A stretch of 64,000 nucleotides of DNA from Hippasteria phrygiana (Eukaryota > Echinodermata > Asteroidea > Valvatida > Goniasteridae): assembly GCA_037893225.1 (NCBI GenBank), contig JAZGUH010000113.1:1798001-1862000 (forward strand). Direction: 5' to 3'. The notes under the pieces are model-generated. The model did not search any database. It was not told where the DNA came from and was given only the letters and a program-made list of their open reading frames with translations. Shown here piece after piece: positions 20,620-31,455 of this stretch. Made by a program: the position numbers and the translations under genes. The number at the start of each line of letters is the position of its first letter. Position 1 is the stretch's first letter.

Positions 20620-22860
20620 CCGATGTTCGTATAGTGCGAGGGCTCGCATGACTAGTTTTGGCTATTCTATTTACTACGGAGGAGCTTATAGGACATCACA
20701 AAGCTAATGAAACCCGTTTGTGTGTATACACCTCTGTTTTTATGCCGCTCGTAAACTTATGCTACCGTTGAACGACCGTTATTGAAGGAAACAATTATTG
20801 TGAAATTTATTTCACTTGGAACAATGGCAAGCACAATTTTGAAGAAGAAAAAGTTTATACCGGTACACTGGTGCATCATAAAATGACGCTTCATTGGTGA
20901 GCCGGAGGTTGATATAAAATATTTGTTAGAGCTCCGAAAAAGATAAACCTAGAAAATTATATTTTGTACATGTGGGAACACACATTCTGGTCACAATGAT
21001 AGTTCAAAGTTCTGTGTTAAGAAAAAATCAGGCGTTAATATTGCCCGTAGAAAAGTGCAAACAATTACTGATGTTCCGTTTTGCATTATTTTCGCGTCCA
21101 AATAGTGAGCCGGAGGTTGATAACAAATATTTGGTACAGCTCTAAAAACCATATAAACCTGGCAAAAGATAAAAGATACGTTGAACATGTGGGAACATTG
21201 CGTTCTGGTCAAAATTATTGTTCACAGTTCTGTGTTATAGAGGAAATCACGCGCTAATATTACCTGCAGAAAAGTGCAAAAAGTACATCTGACGCTCCGT
21301 TTTGCATTATTTTCGCGTCCAAATAGTGAGCCGGAGGTTGATGTAAAATATTTGTTACCACTCTAAAAACCATATAAACCTGGGAAATGATACTTTGTAC
21401 ATATGGGAACATTGCGTTCTGGTCAAAATGATTGTTCACAGTTCTGTGTTAGGAGGAAATCAGGCGCTAATATTGCCCGCAGAAAAGTACAAAAAGTACA
21501 TCTGTTTTGCATTATTTTCGCGTCCAAATAGTGAGCCGGAGGTTGATATAAAATATTTGTTACAGCTCTGAAAACCATATACACCTGGGAAAAGATAAAA
21601 GATACTTTGTACATGTGGGAACATTGCGTTCTGGTCAAAATTATTGTTTACATTTCTGTGTTTAGAGGCACGCGCTATGTATTGCCGGCCGAAAAGTACA
21701 ACTGACGCTCCGTTTTGCATTATTTTCGCGTCCAAATAGTGAGCCGGAGGTTGATAAAAAATATTTGGTACAGCTCTAAAAACCATATAAACCTGGGAAA
21801 AGATAAAAGATACGTTGTACATGTGAGAACATTGCGTTCTGGTCAAAATTATTGTTCACATTTCTGTGTTAAGAGGAAATCACGCGCTAATATTGCCCGC
21901 AGAAAAGTACAAAAAGTACATCTGACGCTCCGTTTTCCATTATTTTCGCGTCCAAATAGTGAGCCGGAGGTTGATGTAAAATATTTGTGACCACTCTAAA
22001 AACCATATAAACCTGGGAAATGATACTTTGTACATAATGGGAACATTGCGTTCTGGTCAAAATTATTGTTCACATTTCTGTGTTAAGAGGAAATTACGCG
22101 CTAATATTGCCCGCAGAAAAGTGCAAAAAGTACATCTGACGCTCCGTTTTGCATTATTTTCGCGTCCAAATAGTGAGCCGGAGGTTGATGTAAAATATTT
22201 GTTACCACTCTAAAAACCATATAAACCTGGGAAATGATACTTTGTACATATGGGAACATTGCGTTCTGGTCAAAATGATTGTTCACAGTTCTGTGTTAGG
22301 AGGAAATCAGGCGCTAATATTGCCCGCAGAAAAGTACAAAAAGTACATCTGTTTTGCATTATTTTCGCGTCCAAATAGTGAGCCGGAGGTTGATATAAAA
22401 TATTTGTTACAACTCTGAAAAACATATAAACCTGGGAAAAGATACTTTGTACATGTGGGAACATTGCGTTCCGGTCACAACGATTGTTCACAGTTCTGTG
22501 TTAAGAGGAAATCACGCGCTAATATTTCCCGCAGAAAAGTACAAAAAGTACATCTGACGCTCCGTTTTGCATTATTTTCGCGTCCAAATAGTGAGCCGGA
22601 GGTTGATATAAAATATTTGTTACAACACTAAAAACCATATAAACCTGGGAAATGATACTTTGTACATGTGGGAACATTGCTTTCTGGTCAAAATTATTGT
22701 TTACATTTCTGTGTTAGAAGGAAATCACGCGCTAATATTGCCCGCAGAAAAGTACAAACAATTACTGACGCTCCGTTTTGCATTATTTTCGCGTCCAAAT
22801 AGTGAGCCGGAGGTTGATATACAATATTTGTTACAGCTCTGTGTTGTGGAATCCTGAGGT
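20620..22860 (+). mobile_element. repeat element with ~210 bp tandem array, copy A
   Basis: A unique head (20620 to about 20896, containing CGATGTTCGTATAG and CATGACTAGTTTTG) is followed by nine full and one partial unit. GTGAGCCGGAGGTTGAT occurs at 20897, 21105, 21325, 21531, 21739, 21959, 22172, 22379, 22591 and 22802, a spacing of 206-220 bp. The same head and unit occur inverted at 34.5-36.1 kb. A conserved head plus variable arrays fits a non-autonomous transposon with internal satellite, for example a Helitron-like element, but no defining Helitron end was established. Open frames inside are repeats. Confidence 0.85.
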
Positions 22861-23056
22861 TCATTGAGAAACAGTACCCCAACCTAACTAATTGAATGAG
22901 AACTAAAATATTGCTCTTTGAAAAGATATTTATTTTGAGGGGTGGTTCATAAATCCCCAACTCTCAAGGAATGTGCGACAATTGTATTCAAATTGAAGGA
23001 TTGTTGTGATAATTGCACAAACTTGAACAAATGAGTACTGTTTGGATACAGTTAAG

Positions 23057-23241
23057 AGGGCATTTCTCAAACCCTGGCTTGGGCTTGGGCTTCGCGTAAT
23101 TTTGTCTCCAGATTAGGCAAGATCTTGAATAGTTTTGGCTACATGTACATGTACAAATGTATATAACACGTATCAAGGCTTCAGATTGGCAATGGGACTG
23201 CGTAATAGCTGGAGACGAGGCCAGGGTTTGAGAAACCCCCT
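23057..23241. repeat. MITE
   Basis: AGGGCATTTCTCAAACCCTG (23057) is inverted as CAGGGTTTGAGAAACCCCCT (to 23241), and TTTGTCTCCAG/CTGGAGACG is inverted further in. The length is 185 bp, with no gene. Confidence 0.8.
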
Positions 23242-24144
23242 GAAAGTTAAAATGAAGGCCACTACATGTATATTCACAGCATTTATACTAGCCCACAGTG
23301 CAAGCAACAAGCAACATTTATTTCCTCATCATGGTAATTCACAACAGATATAAAAGAATACAAATAAGAAAATCAAGTCAAGAAAGATCTTGAAGAGGCA
23401 AAACCTAAAAAGCGACAGCTTGTGTAAGGCATACCAGACATAACAAAACACATTAATTAACACAAAATTAAGTAAAGATTTAGAAACATAAGTTATACAG
23501 TGTACACAAAGCAACTATAATACGCGTCGCCAGCGCTGATTGACCAGCAATGAAAATCTATACAATGTGTCAAATCGAGCTAACTTCCTGTAGCTGCCCA
23601 TCTCCGTTACAAGCCATGAACAAAATTGTGAAAAAATAACATTTTGCAATGTCAATATATTACGGATCTGACAAATTGGAAGGGTCGATCAGAGTTCAGG
23701 AGACTGCAAAAATACAGGTCTACCTAGACAAGTACATGTAAACAAAATAGCGTGCATTGTAGGTTTTTTTCCCCATTTTCACTCAAATTGGTAATATTTT
23801 AAGGAAACGGTTGTTTAGGAAGATTATTTATTCATGATTATTTTGGTACCTTCCCCATTTATTATAATTATTAGTTGCAATTTTGCGTCAATCGTAAGAT
23901 GTGTAATTTCTGATCAGTCAATGTTTTGCGTGTGTAGTCAATACGACATGAAATGTGTGCACGGGCAGGCAAAATTGTGGAATTCTGAACTACATGTATG
24001 CTCAATTGTTAACCTCGCTGACCAATTATTTTGACTTCCTAGCTTTGTGATTTTTAGCTTTGTGATTTTTAGGTCAATGCTGAATCAATTTTCAGCGGGC
24101 GCTGTGCACCAATGCAGGGTATAAATGCTGTGTATGCGCCCCCC
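23242..24144. other. gene-free stretch downstream of the piggyBac gene
   Basis: No coding region was recognised. TTTATT words near 23824 and 23857 read as AATAAA on the minus strand and could serve as polyadenylation signals for the piggyBac transcript, but this is weak. Confidence 0.4.
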
Positions 24145-24230
24145 CCCCCCCCCCGATTCAATGTTGGGTTGGCAGTGTGTGCACCGTCACTCCAACATTG
24201 AAATGGGGGGGGGGGGGGGGGGGGGCTCAA
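24145..24230. repeat. poly(C)/poly(G) hairpin
   Basis: A C-run followed by CGATTCAATGTTGG pairs with CCAACATTGAAATG followed by a G-run of about 20. It forms a strong stem 30 bp after the end of the piggyBac coding region. Whether it is an element end is unknown. Confidence 0.6.
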
Positions 24231-24255
24231 TAAAACCTACTCAGGCGAATGCTTA

Positions 24256-26979
24256 TCACAGACTGTGAAACTTCTCAAAGCATGGTAGTACACACATTGG
24301 TTTGTCACACTGTTTACAAATCATGCGAGTTTGTTTCCGTTTGGCTCTGGTACTGCAAACAACACAGTTGCGCTTTTTGCCGGCAACATTTCTCCCAGGA
24401 TAGTGATGATTTGGAAAGCGGCTGGAACCACATGACACTTGACTGGCATGCTGAGCTGGGTTGTCTTCCAGGTGGAAAGAAGTCCTTCTATCACCTTGAC
24501 CCTGAAATCCAAAGTGGTCAAGTGCTGGTTTGTAGGGATGCTGTTGTATACAATGGTAGCATTCAACAAACAGATGTCAAGAATGGTCACGAAAACTCTT
24601 TTCCACCATTTCATCGATTTGTGAGAGTGCGAGTAGTACTGACACATTTGTGCTGCGAGATCACTTCCTCCCATGTATTTATTATAATCATTGACGACAG
24701 AAGGTTTTTTGATCGTACGAAGTCCACTCAAACTGTTTTTGCTCCGAATGTCTTTCGTGTCGATATCGCAGTTTCCAAAATTGGTAAGAAGAGTTACACG
24801 CTTGGCATCTTGCCAAACGACGCACAGTTGCCCGGCTTTGGTGTAAAACTGGGGGTCAGCACCTCTTCTCATGGGGAACTTTTTTGGGTTTGCACAATCT
24901 GGAATCCCTTGTGAGGTGTAGCGTACAGTTCCACGAGCTCCGAACTTTAACTGTGACAACTTGCAGACGAGAGCCGGGCTCGTGTACCAATTGTCCATGA
25001 AAATGAAATGTCCCTTATTTTCGAGTCCTTTAATAAGGTCGAGGACTACATGCCCAGCAGATGGAAGATTAGGTGGGTGGTGTGTTGAAGCGTAACTAAC
25101 GGAGGGTTGACTAGATTCTTTTGATGTGGGCTGAGAGCCGGTGAACACCCTCCAGGCACATGTATAACCGGTTTCTGACTCGTTCAATGAAAAACATTTC
25201 AAACCCCATTTGGCGGACTTTCGTGGCATGTACTGTTTGAAGCCAAGTCGGCCTTTGAACTTGATCATTGTCTCATCCGGTGAGAGGTTTCGGCCTGGCT
25301 TGTAAATGCGAGGAAAGGATGGCAATAAAATGTCAAGCAGCGGGCGAACCTTGGACAGTTTGTCAGGGGGAGCATCACCTGGTTGAGCTCTGTTGTTGGC
25401 AAGGTGGAAAAATCGAAGGATCGCAGTGAATCGATTGCGAGACATGGTCGCCGAATACAGGGGACTTCGCAGAACTTCGGACCTGGACCAGTGCATGCTG
25501 TAGCGAGGCCTTTTGTTGATACCTATGCACAGAAGCAAGGCCATGAATGCCATCATTTCAGGAACAGTAGTTGGAGTCCAGGCAGGCTGATGATTGGCTG
25601 CATCTGCACACATTGTTTGGTCGGCATAGCGATTGGTCTCATCCACCATCAACTCCCACACTGCTTGGCAGAAGAAGAGCTGAAAGATCTGCATTGGTGA
25701 CAGGTGACTGAAATCTTCCGTACAGCCAGTCTCTTCACTGAAGTTTATCGGTGGGCGCTTGCTGTAGGAGGTACTTGCTTTATTCCATCCACACCTGAAA
25801 TAGGAACATTCAAAAAGGTAATGGGACGCTATTCATTTCACGGCACATTTTCTTTAAGGTAGTATACCACATTAGCTTTTTTTGGGGGGGTCAAACGGAT
25901 TGATCCGGGGTTTAGTATTTTTTTGGACGACGGTTGGCCGACCATTTTTGGAAATTGCTACAAAATGTCAGTTTTGTTAAACAGAACAGCACAACAGGTG
26001 CCCTGATTTTACAGGATGCTCGAGACTATTCTTGACTGTCAAGTACGGTTATTCATAATAATGAGGTATTTTTTTTTCTTGTTTGTGTGGGGTGGGGGGG
26101 GGGGGAGATGGTCGCAAATGTTATATTACCTTTAATGACAAACTGTCCTTACAATGCTGCTTTTTGATGCTCATATCTAGTGTTCCCACTGAAATATGTG
26201 CAGCCATGATTCAATTGCTGTAAGCCTTGTATCCCTTAATTCACATAAGACACAGATTGGAGTTAATATTTTGATTATCTTACTTATCAATCTTAGCTAA
26301 CAAGGAAAAATACGGACATTTAGAAACATGTACGAGGCTGCTGTTCATTTGCAGACCAATGTTCTTATAGGAAATTGTGATTAATATTTTGATTTCGGGG
26401 GTACATGTACATTAATTAATATAGTTTTAATTACATTCAAATCTCCTCCTTTTTATAGATTATTATTGCCGCCAGTCTTTTTAGTAATTGAATAAGGCCC
26501 AATTCAGTGGAATTGAAATGTGCCTTTTTTCAGCATTGCATTTGATTTGGATGCAAAATCATCACACTTGACTTTGCATACTTCAGGTACAAATTCAATA
26601 TTTTCATCAATTTCTAATTGGATTCCATCGGATTATGCAATGCAAACTGAAACGTTCAGTGCTTTTTAGGATTTTCCCTGCAAAAGAACATCAAAAAGCA
26701 AAGGTTACATTACAGTAGCCTAACAGTAACAGTTAGGAATGACGGATGCGAAACATTTCGAGACTAGCCAAGTTGAACCTTTTAAGTTTTAACTTATTTA
26801 ATAAGTAACTTTTATGAACCTCCCTACCTGAAGTTTGGCTTTCCCGACGAAGTGGATGGGGTTTGGATTGCATCTCCATCACTTTCTTCAGATGTTGCTA
26901 GAGAAGATTCATCATCGGACATATCTGAACCGCTATCTGCGAAGATTTCTTTCAAAATCTTGGAAGCGTTTTCGGCCAT
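24256..26979 (-). CDS. piggyBac transposase, two exons, frameshift before C-terminal zinc domain
   Basis: This DDE_Tnp_1_7 (piggyBac) transposase cuts and pastes DNA at TTAA sites. Exon 1 is 26979-26828: ATG, then an acidic serine-rich stretch (SDMSDDESS). It ends at a GTAGGG donor in phase 2. Exon 2 starts at 25794 after TATTTCAG, in the matching phase. The core runs through GRNLSPDETMIKFKGR, FMDNWYTS and NDYNKYMGGSD, giving the three catalytic Asp at about residues 224, 318 and 420 of the spliced protein, as in the family. The C-terminal cysteine-rich domain (CVVC, CKQCDKPMCV, CFEKFHS) lies in another frame. One frameshift near 24465-24480 separates it, and the core frame ends at 24321. Length, about 600 residues if joined, is normal for the family. 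Terminal repeats were not located. Confidence 0.9.
25795..26827 (-). other. intron of the piggyBac gene
   Basis: It has GT..AG ends on the minus strand (donor GTAGGG, acceptor CTATTTCAG). The phase-2 codon split AG|G is restored on joining. It contains a poly(G) run near 26092-26105 and no gene. Confidence 0.8.
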
Positions 26980-27179
26980 GATAGCGGCTAAGTGGCGTGG
27001 GGATGCAAAGTGCGTTTTGCGCGCTGCCTTTTAAAGTGTAAAACCAACAACACAGCGCTGCCCAAAGTGAGGGCGCTGTTCACATTTCAGTTGCAAACAA
27101 TAGTAGCTCGTGCCAACAGAGACGTAATGTATGAAACTTGTATACTCGGTGCTTTCCGAGAGCCTGTGTGGAAAACAAA

Positions 27180-27295
27180 TCACAGGCTTTACTCGGGCGG
27201 GACTCGAACCCACGACTTCCTGCTTACTAGGGCAGACGTCTTATCGGAAAATGTGCACTTGGTGTCTCTACGGTATGCATAGTACTGGTGTATGT
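27180..27295 (-). mobile_element. tRNA-derived SINE-like piece
   Basis: Read on the minus strand, GTGGGTTCGAGTCCCGCC (near 27195-27215) is a good tRNA B-box with TpsiC-arm context, preceded by GTAAGCAGGAAGTC. No complete cloverleaf is visible and the A box is poor, so this is a SINE fragment rather than a tRNA gene. It lies just upstream of the piggyBac first exon. Confidence 0.55.
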
Positions 27296-27664
27296 GAAAG
27301 CCAATGACCCTTAAATGTATATTACAAGAGCGAAATTATTGGAGGGACACTGCTAGACATTGTGTAACATCTCTATGTTACACAACTGGAAACTTTTACT
27401 TAGGCCTAGTGCCAATTTACAAAACACCAGTTCCTTTTTTAAGCCGCATCCTTGTTTTATTTGTTATTTTTTCCTTTGAAAAGGCTAGATTTCCCATGTA
27501 CATGTATTTCACTTTATCTTGTCACTATTCTTTCTGTGATCGATTTTATTTCCCGATATTTTAGACTTCTACAAAACCAGCGAGGGAGGTAGTTCACTCT
27601 CTTTTAACTCTTTTATTTTGTCCCGCCAAACACCACTGTAGCGCGGTACCGTTGTTCATGCTGG

Positions 27665-28940
27665 CAGGCCCGTCACCAGCTCCAGGCATAAGGGGGCCAC
27701 AGTGCTTGATGGAGGGCCACATCACAAGAAAAAACACAACGTTCCACATTTTATCACACGCTACTTATTTTATCTCAATCACCTTTAATGTTGAAAAGAA
27801 CACCAAATCTCTAGTTAGGCCCTATACAGCGGCGGCGCTGGGAGGGGGGGATGGAGGATGGGGGAGTTCCCCCTCCAATCGTCGGCCTCCCCCCCCCCCC
27901 TCCCCAAGTTTCCCCCCCCCCCCCAAGACAATCCAGAGAGAGAGAGAAGAAAGTACCAAATTAATTAAAAGAAAAGTACCAAATAAAGGAAAAGACTCAT
28001 AGTAAAAGTTTTATTGCACTGTGACCGCTTATTTAAAACTGGAAATCCTCGGAAAAAGCCCTATAGCATGGCCAAATGTACATAAATATACATATCTTAA
28101 TGTTTTGAACAGCACCTTCATGCGTTAAATGATGTCCATGCCCCCCCCCCCCCCCCCCCCCCCCTTTCGATTTTCGACGGCCGGTGATTTTTCAGTCTTG
28201 CCCCCCTCCCAAAAAAAATTGTAACTTTACCCCTTACTTGCCAACCCCCCAACCACCCCCCCCCCCCCCCCCCCTTCACATTTTAAAAATCTGGCGCCGC
28301 CACTGGCCCTATATGCTTGATTTCGCCATTCAATAAAGATCACTTGAGTGACCTAATAATTCCAGTGTCTGGCAAAACTGAAGGTTGGTTCAAGGTCTTT
28401 ATTCACACAAAAAACGCCAAATCTATGCGAAATCGCAAGGAATCATTACCGGTAGCTGTACAAACAAAATTCTCAGGCCCACAAAAAAAGATAATAGGTT
28501 TAGCAGCACGTTTCCTGCGAACGTCAACGCGTAATTTCTGTTTGACCGGCCCATACCGGCCACGCCAAAATGTCTTGTGCGCTCGCGGCGTTGACGTTCT
28601 CGTAACACGTGATGCAAATGGGATTTGAACGTGATAGCATGTTATGTAAACTTTCAACAGATATGAGTTGTTTAAGTTCTGTTCTGGTCAAAGTTTGTTT
28701 TGCATTTATGAATGGATGTTTTGTAAAAAGTTGATCTGGGTGTGGGAAATACTCTGTGCTACAAAGGAATAAATAACAAAAAATCTTTGAGTACAAAGGT
28801 AGCTTTTAGTCCAAGTCTTGAGGAAGAAAGTGCAGAAAAACGTTATGTTTATGGTTTGACAGATGGGGGCTAATTAATCACCAGGGGGGCCCGGCCCCTC
28901 TGGCCCCCCCCCCCCCCCCCCCTTCCTTGTGACGGGCCTG
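27665..28940. mobile_element. hAT-type element
   Basis: CAGGCCCGTCACC at 27665 is inverted as TGACGGGCCTG ending at 28940. The flanks CATGCTGG (27657-27664) and CATGCTGA (28941-28948) agree in 7 of 8 bases, an 8-bp target duplication as hAT transposons make. No transposase frame was recognised. A second hAT element is nested at 27827-28305. Confidence 0.8.
27827..28305. mobile_element. hAT MITE nested in the previous element
   Basis: CAGCGGCGGCGCTGG at 27827 pairs with CTGGCGCCGCCACTG ending at 28305. GCCCTATA is present unchanged on both sides (27819-27826 and 28306-28313), a perfect 8-bp duplication. The inside is unusually rich in poly(C) and poly(G) runs and has no gene. Confidence 0.9.
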
Positions 28941-29144
28941 CATGCTGAGGTTTTTCGCCACGAAAACCGCAAACAGAATTTTAAAAAAATCTAGCAAAAT
29001 CGTCCTTTTACACATTTCCAATGCAGCGCTCAGGCCATTTTGTTTCACCGCACGCTAGCATGCGCGCATCAATTTAAATTTATTAGCGGATTAGTCCATG
29101 AACAAGTTCGGTATTTCAACTGCACATGTTCACAATGGCATGGC

Positions 29145-29325
29145 TACTCGACGCGAAACACGACGCTAAGCACGATGCGAAGCACGACGCGACGCACGAT
29201 GGTGCGGCGCGATGCACGACGATGAAAGACGACGCGGCACACGACGAGACGCACGACGCGCGCACGACGCGACGTGCGACGGTGCGACGCGATGGGCGAC
29301 GGAAGGGGCGACGCTAGGGTGAAAA
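29145..29325 (+). repeat. GC-rich ACGACGCG minisatellite
   Basis: Degenerate ACGACGCG, GCACGACG and ACGATG words fill the stretch with a period of about 9-10 bp. All frames are open because of the repeat, so the overlapping open frames are not evidence of genes. Confidence 0.8.
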
Positions 29326-30459
29326 AAACCTGCAAGCTGAAAAAACGACGCGACAGAATGTGTACAAAAGTAATGACACGATGCAACGGAGCCGTCGTGC
29401 CGTCGTGCCGTATAGTCGCGTCGCGTATGGAAGAGGCGACGCGGTGTGTCGTCTATATATACACCATAATTAGCGGATCTTCATGGCCGTTTTATACATG
29501 TCACAATATGGCAAAGGTGGTCTATAGAACCACCAGTTAAACTAAAGGGTGGCGATGTGTATATGGGCAAATAACCCAAATGCAATGGATGAATAGAGGT
29601 TTGCCAAAGTGGAAGCAAGGGGGATGGAGTGAGACTATATCCGAATAAAGAGCATCCCCGCGTGCGAAAAAATATATACCACTATGTCCCCAAAAGCGCG
29701 GTCCAGTTATTCGGCATGCAGCTTGGGCGTGGTCTGAGTATTAATTCAGTAGCTCGAAAACGAAAAAGCAGTTGCTCAAAATGATCTCTCACATAAAACA
29801 GCCCACCCGTCCACATTATGTGCGAACATGCCCGTCAGTGCTAAAGAAAGTTGCTGAAAAAGGTACACGTAATCCTCAAACAAATTACAGGGGTTTAACA
29901 TCAACAAATGTGTCCTCCTCCAATGTACCTCGACAACCTCCAAAGAGCGGCTGCAACTTAATTTCGTACATGATGAATGTCACTAATTAAAGCAGTTTGA
30001 TAGAGGCGACATGGTCTACCCTATGCCTATACCATGCCACAGCGTTCTGTAGGCGTTAGACTGGCTGCATATTCAAGGCATTTCAAAGAGTGGAGTGTGC
30101 ATACAGTCGTTGGATGATAGTCACTGAGTGTGCCAGAAATGCATCCTAAAGGAACAGCCGTAATACTGTGAACAACGCATTCGTTTTCAAAACGTGAACA
30201 ATAGTTTACCTTTGTGAGACTTTACAGTGCAAAGTGAATTCCAATTTTTATGTTATACAATTAAACAGCAAAGTTTGCAGAACTTTTTTGCAGAACTGAC
30301 CAATTTGTTGTTTCTGGAATGTTTCTGAAATTAAGCGAGTTTCAAGAATTAGGCATACTTCATTTGAGACATCTGGAGTAATTACGATAATTTGTTTTCT
30401 GGAGATTTTTGTGAAAGGGTTAATTTGGTGGCATAGAAGTAAATTTCGACAGATGATAA
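29326..30459. other. gene-free stretch
   Basis: Short frames only, with no family resemblance and no clear repeat ends. Confidence 0.5.
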
Positions 30460-30615
30460 TACCGGTTCATACTCAGCGCGAATGCAAATTATTTTGTGAC
30501 GTCATGACAAGAACTCTTGCTGCGGTAATTGAACACATTTCAAGGCCAGCGAATTTCGCCCAAAATCTTTCTTGTTCCAATTCAATTCGCATTCGCGTAA
30601 AGTGTGAACCGGCGT
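30460..30615. repeat. MITE
   Basis: ACCGGTTCATACTCAGCGCG near 30462 pairs with CGCGTAAAGTGTGAACCGG ending near 30613. The inner GCGAATGCAAAT/AATTCGCATTCGC is also inverted. About 150 bp, non-coding. Confidence 0.7.
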
Positions 30616-30624
30616 ATACCGGTA

Positions 30625-30840
30625 TAGGTCCTGTTTGTTTCACACAGTTCGGGATCTCGATCAATGACTTATCGTTGGTTGACACACCAGACTCCCGCCT
30701 ATTAGTCCAGTAAGAATTGACGAGGACCCTGACATTTTGGTTAACAGGCAAATTTTAGTGGCAAGGTATTGGGACTCTAGCTACCTCCCATAAATATTCA
30801 ACCAAAATCAACCTTGGGGAAATATGTTAATTAATTGAAA
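30625..30840 (-). repeat. partial copy of the 34.5 kb repeat end
   Basis: Read on the minus strand it contains GTCAATTCTTACTGGACTA and TGTGTGAAACAAAC, with TTTCCCCAA and AAAATGTCA upstream. These occur in the same order at 34530-34690. It is a second, array-less piece of that repeat family. Confidence 0.6.
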
Positions 30841-31455
30841 ACAAAAGGGATGCACAATATATATTGAAAGGCATGTATTTCCGACACCTAAGCTAAATCA
30901 TACCCTTTTAAAGATTGGGAAAGGGTCATTGCAAATGTTCAACTTAAATTAATACAAAATGGCAAATGAGAAAACTTAATGAAGATTTTGACCAACATTA
31001 TTATGAGAAAAGAGTATTTTAAGGACGTCTTCGTCGTCATCGCATAATCATTGTCATCATCATCAAAGTACCAAACGGCTTCTGCCCTAAAAATTCTTCA
31101 AGATTTTCGGGAAGAGATGGCCCTAATAGATATTGAAACAAATATTTCAATTACTCATCCTAATACCGTTTTAGAGTGGTGTAATGGGTACGGGGGCATT
31201 GTGACACGCCCCCTAAAATCCCTAAAATCAGACATCAACAGGACAAATTTTGTCGGCAAATTATTTTATCTGGCTGCAAAATAATATAAATCCGGTTAAT
31301 AACATCAATTCGGTTAAAATATGGCAATAACTAAGTCTGTGATCGATTAAATAAAAGTAACAACTTGGTTACAACGGTTTTACGTGACATGCTTTATTGC
31401 CCATATTGGATTCTGACCAACTTATGATGAGCCTGTATAGAGCGTGTAAGTTGAC

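Noticed and set aside
20991..22500. Many overlapping open frames of 60-130 codons starting MTRTQCSHM or MNN on the minus strand
   Set aside because: They are translations of the ~210 bp tandem repeat; the same peptides recur unit by unit and have no protein-family features.
27185..27260. Possible tRNA gene on the minus strand
   Set aside because: The TpsiC arm and B box are good, but no acceptor stem or D arm pairs properly, so a SINE fragment is likelier.
29126..29317. His/Asp/Arg-rich open frames
   Set aside because: They lie in the ACGACGCG minisatellite, where every frame is open.
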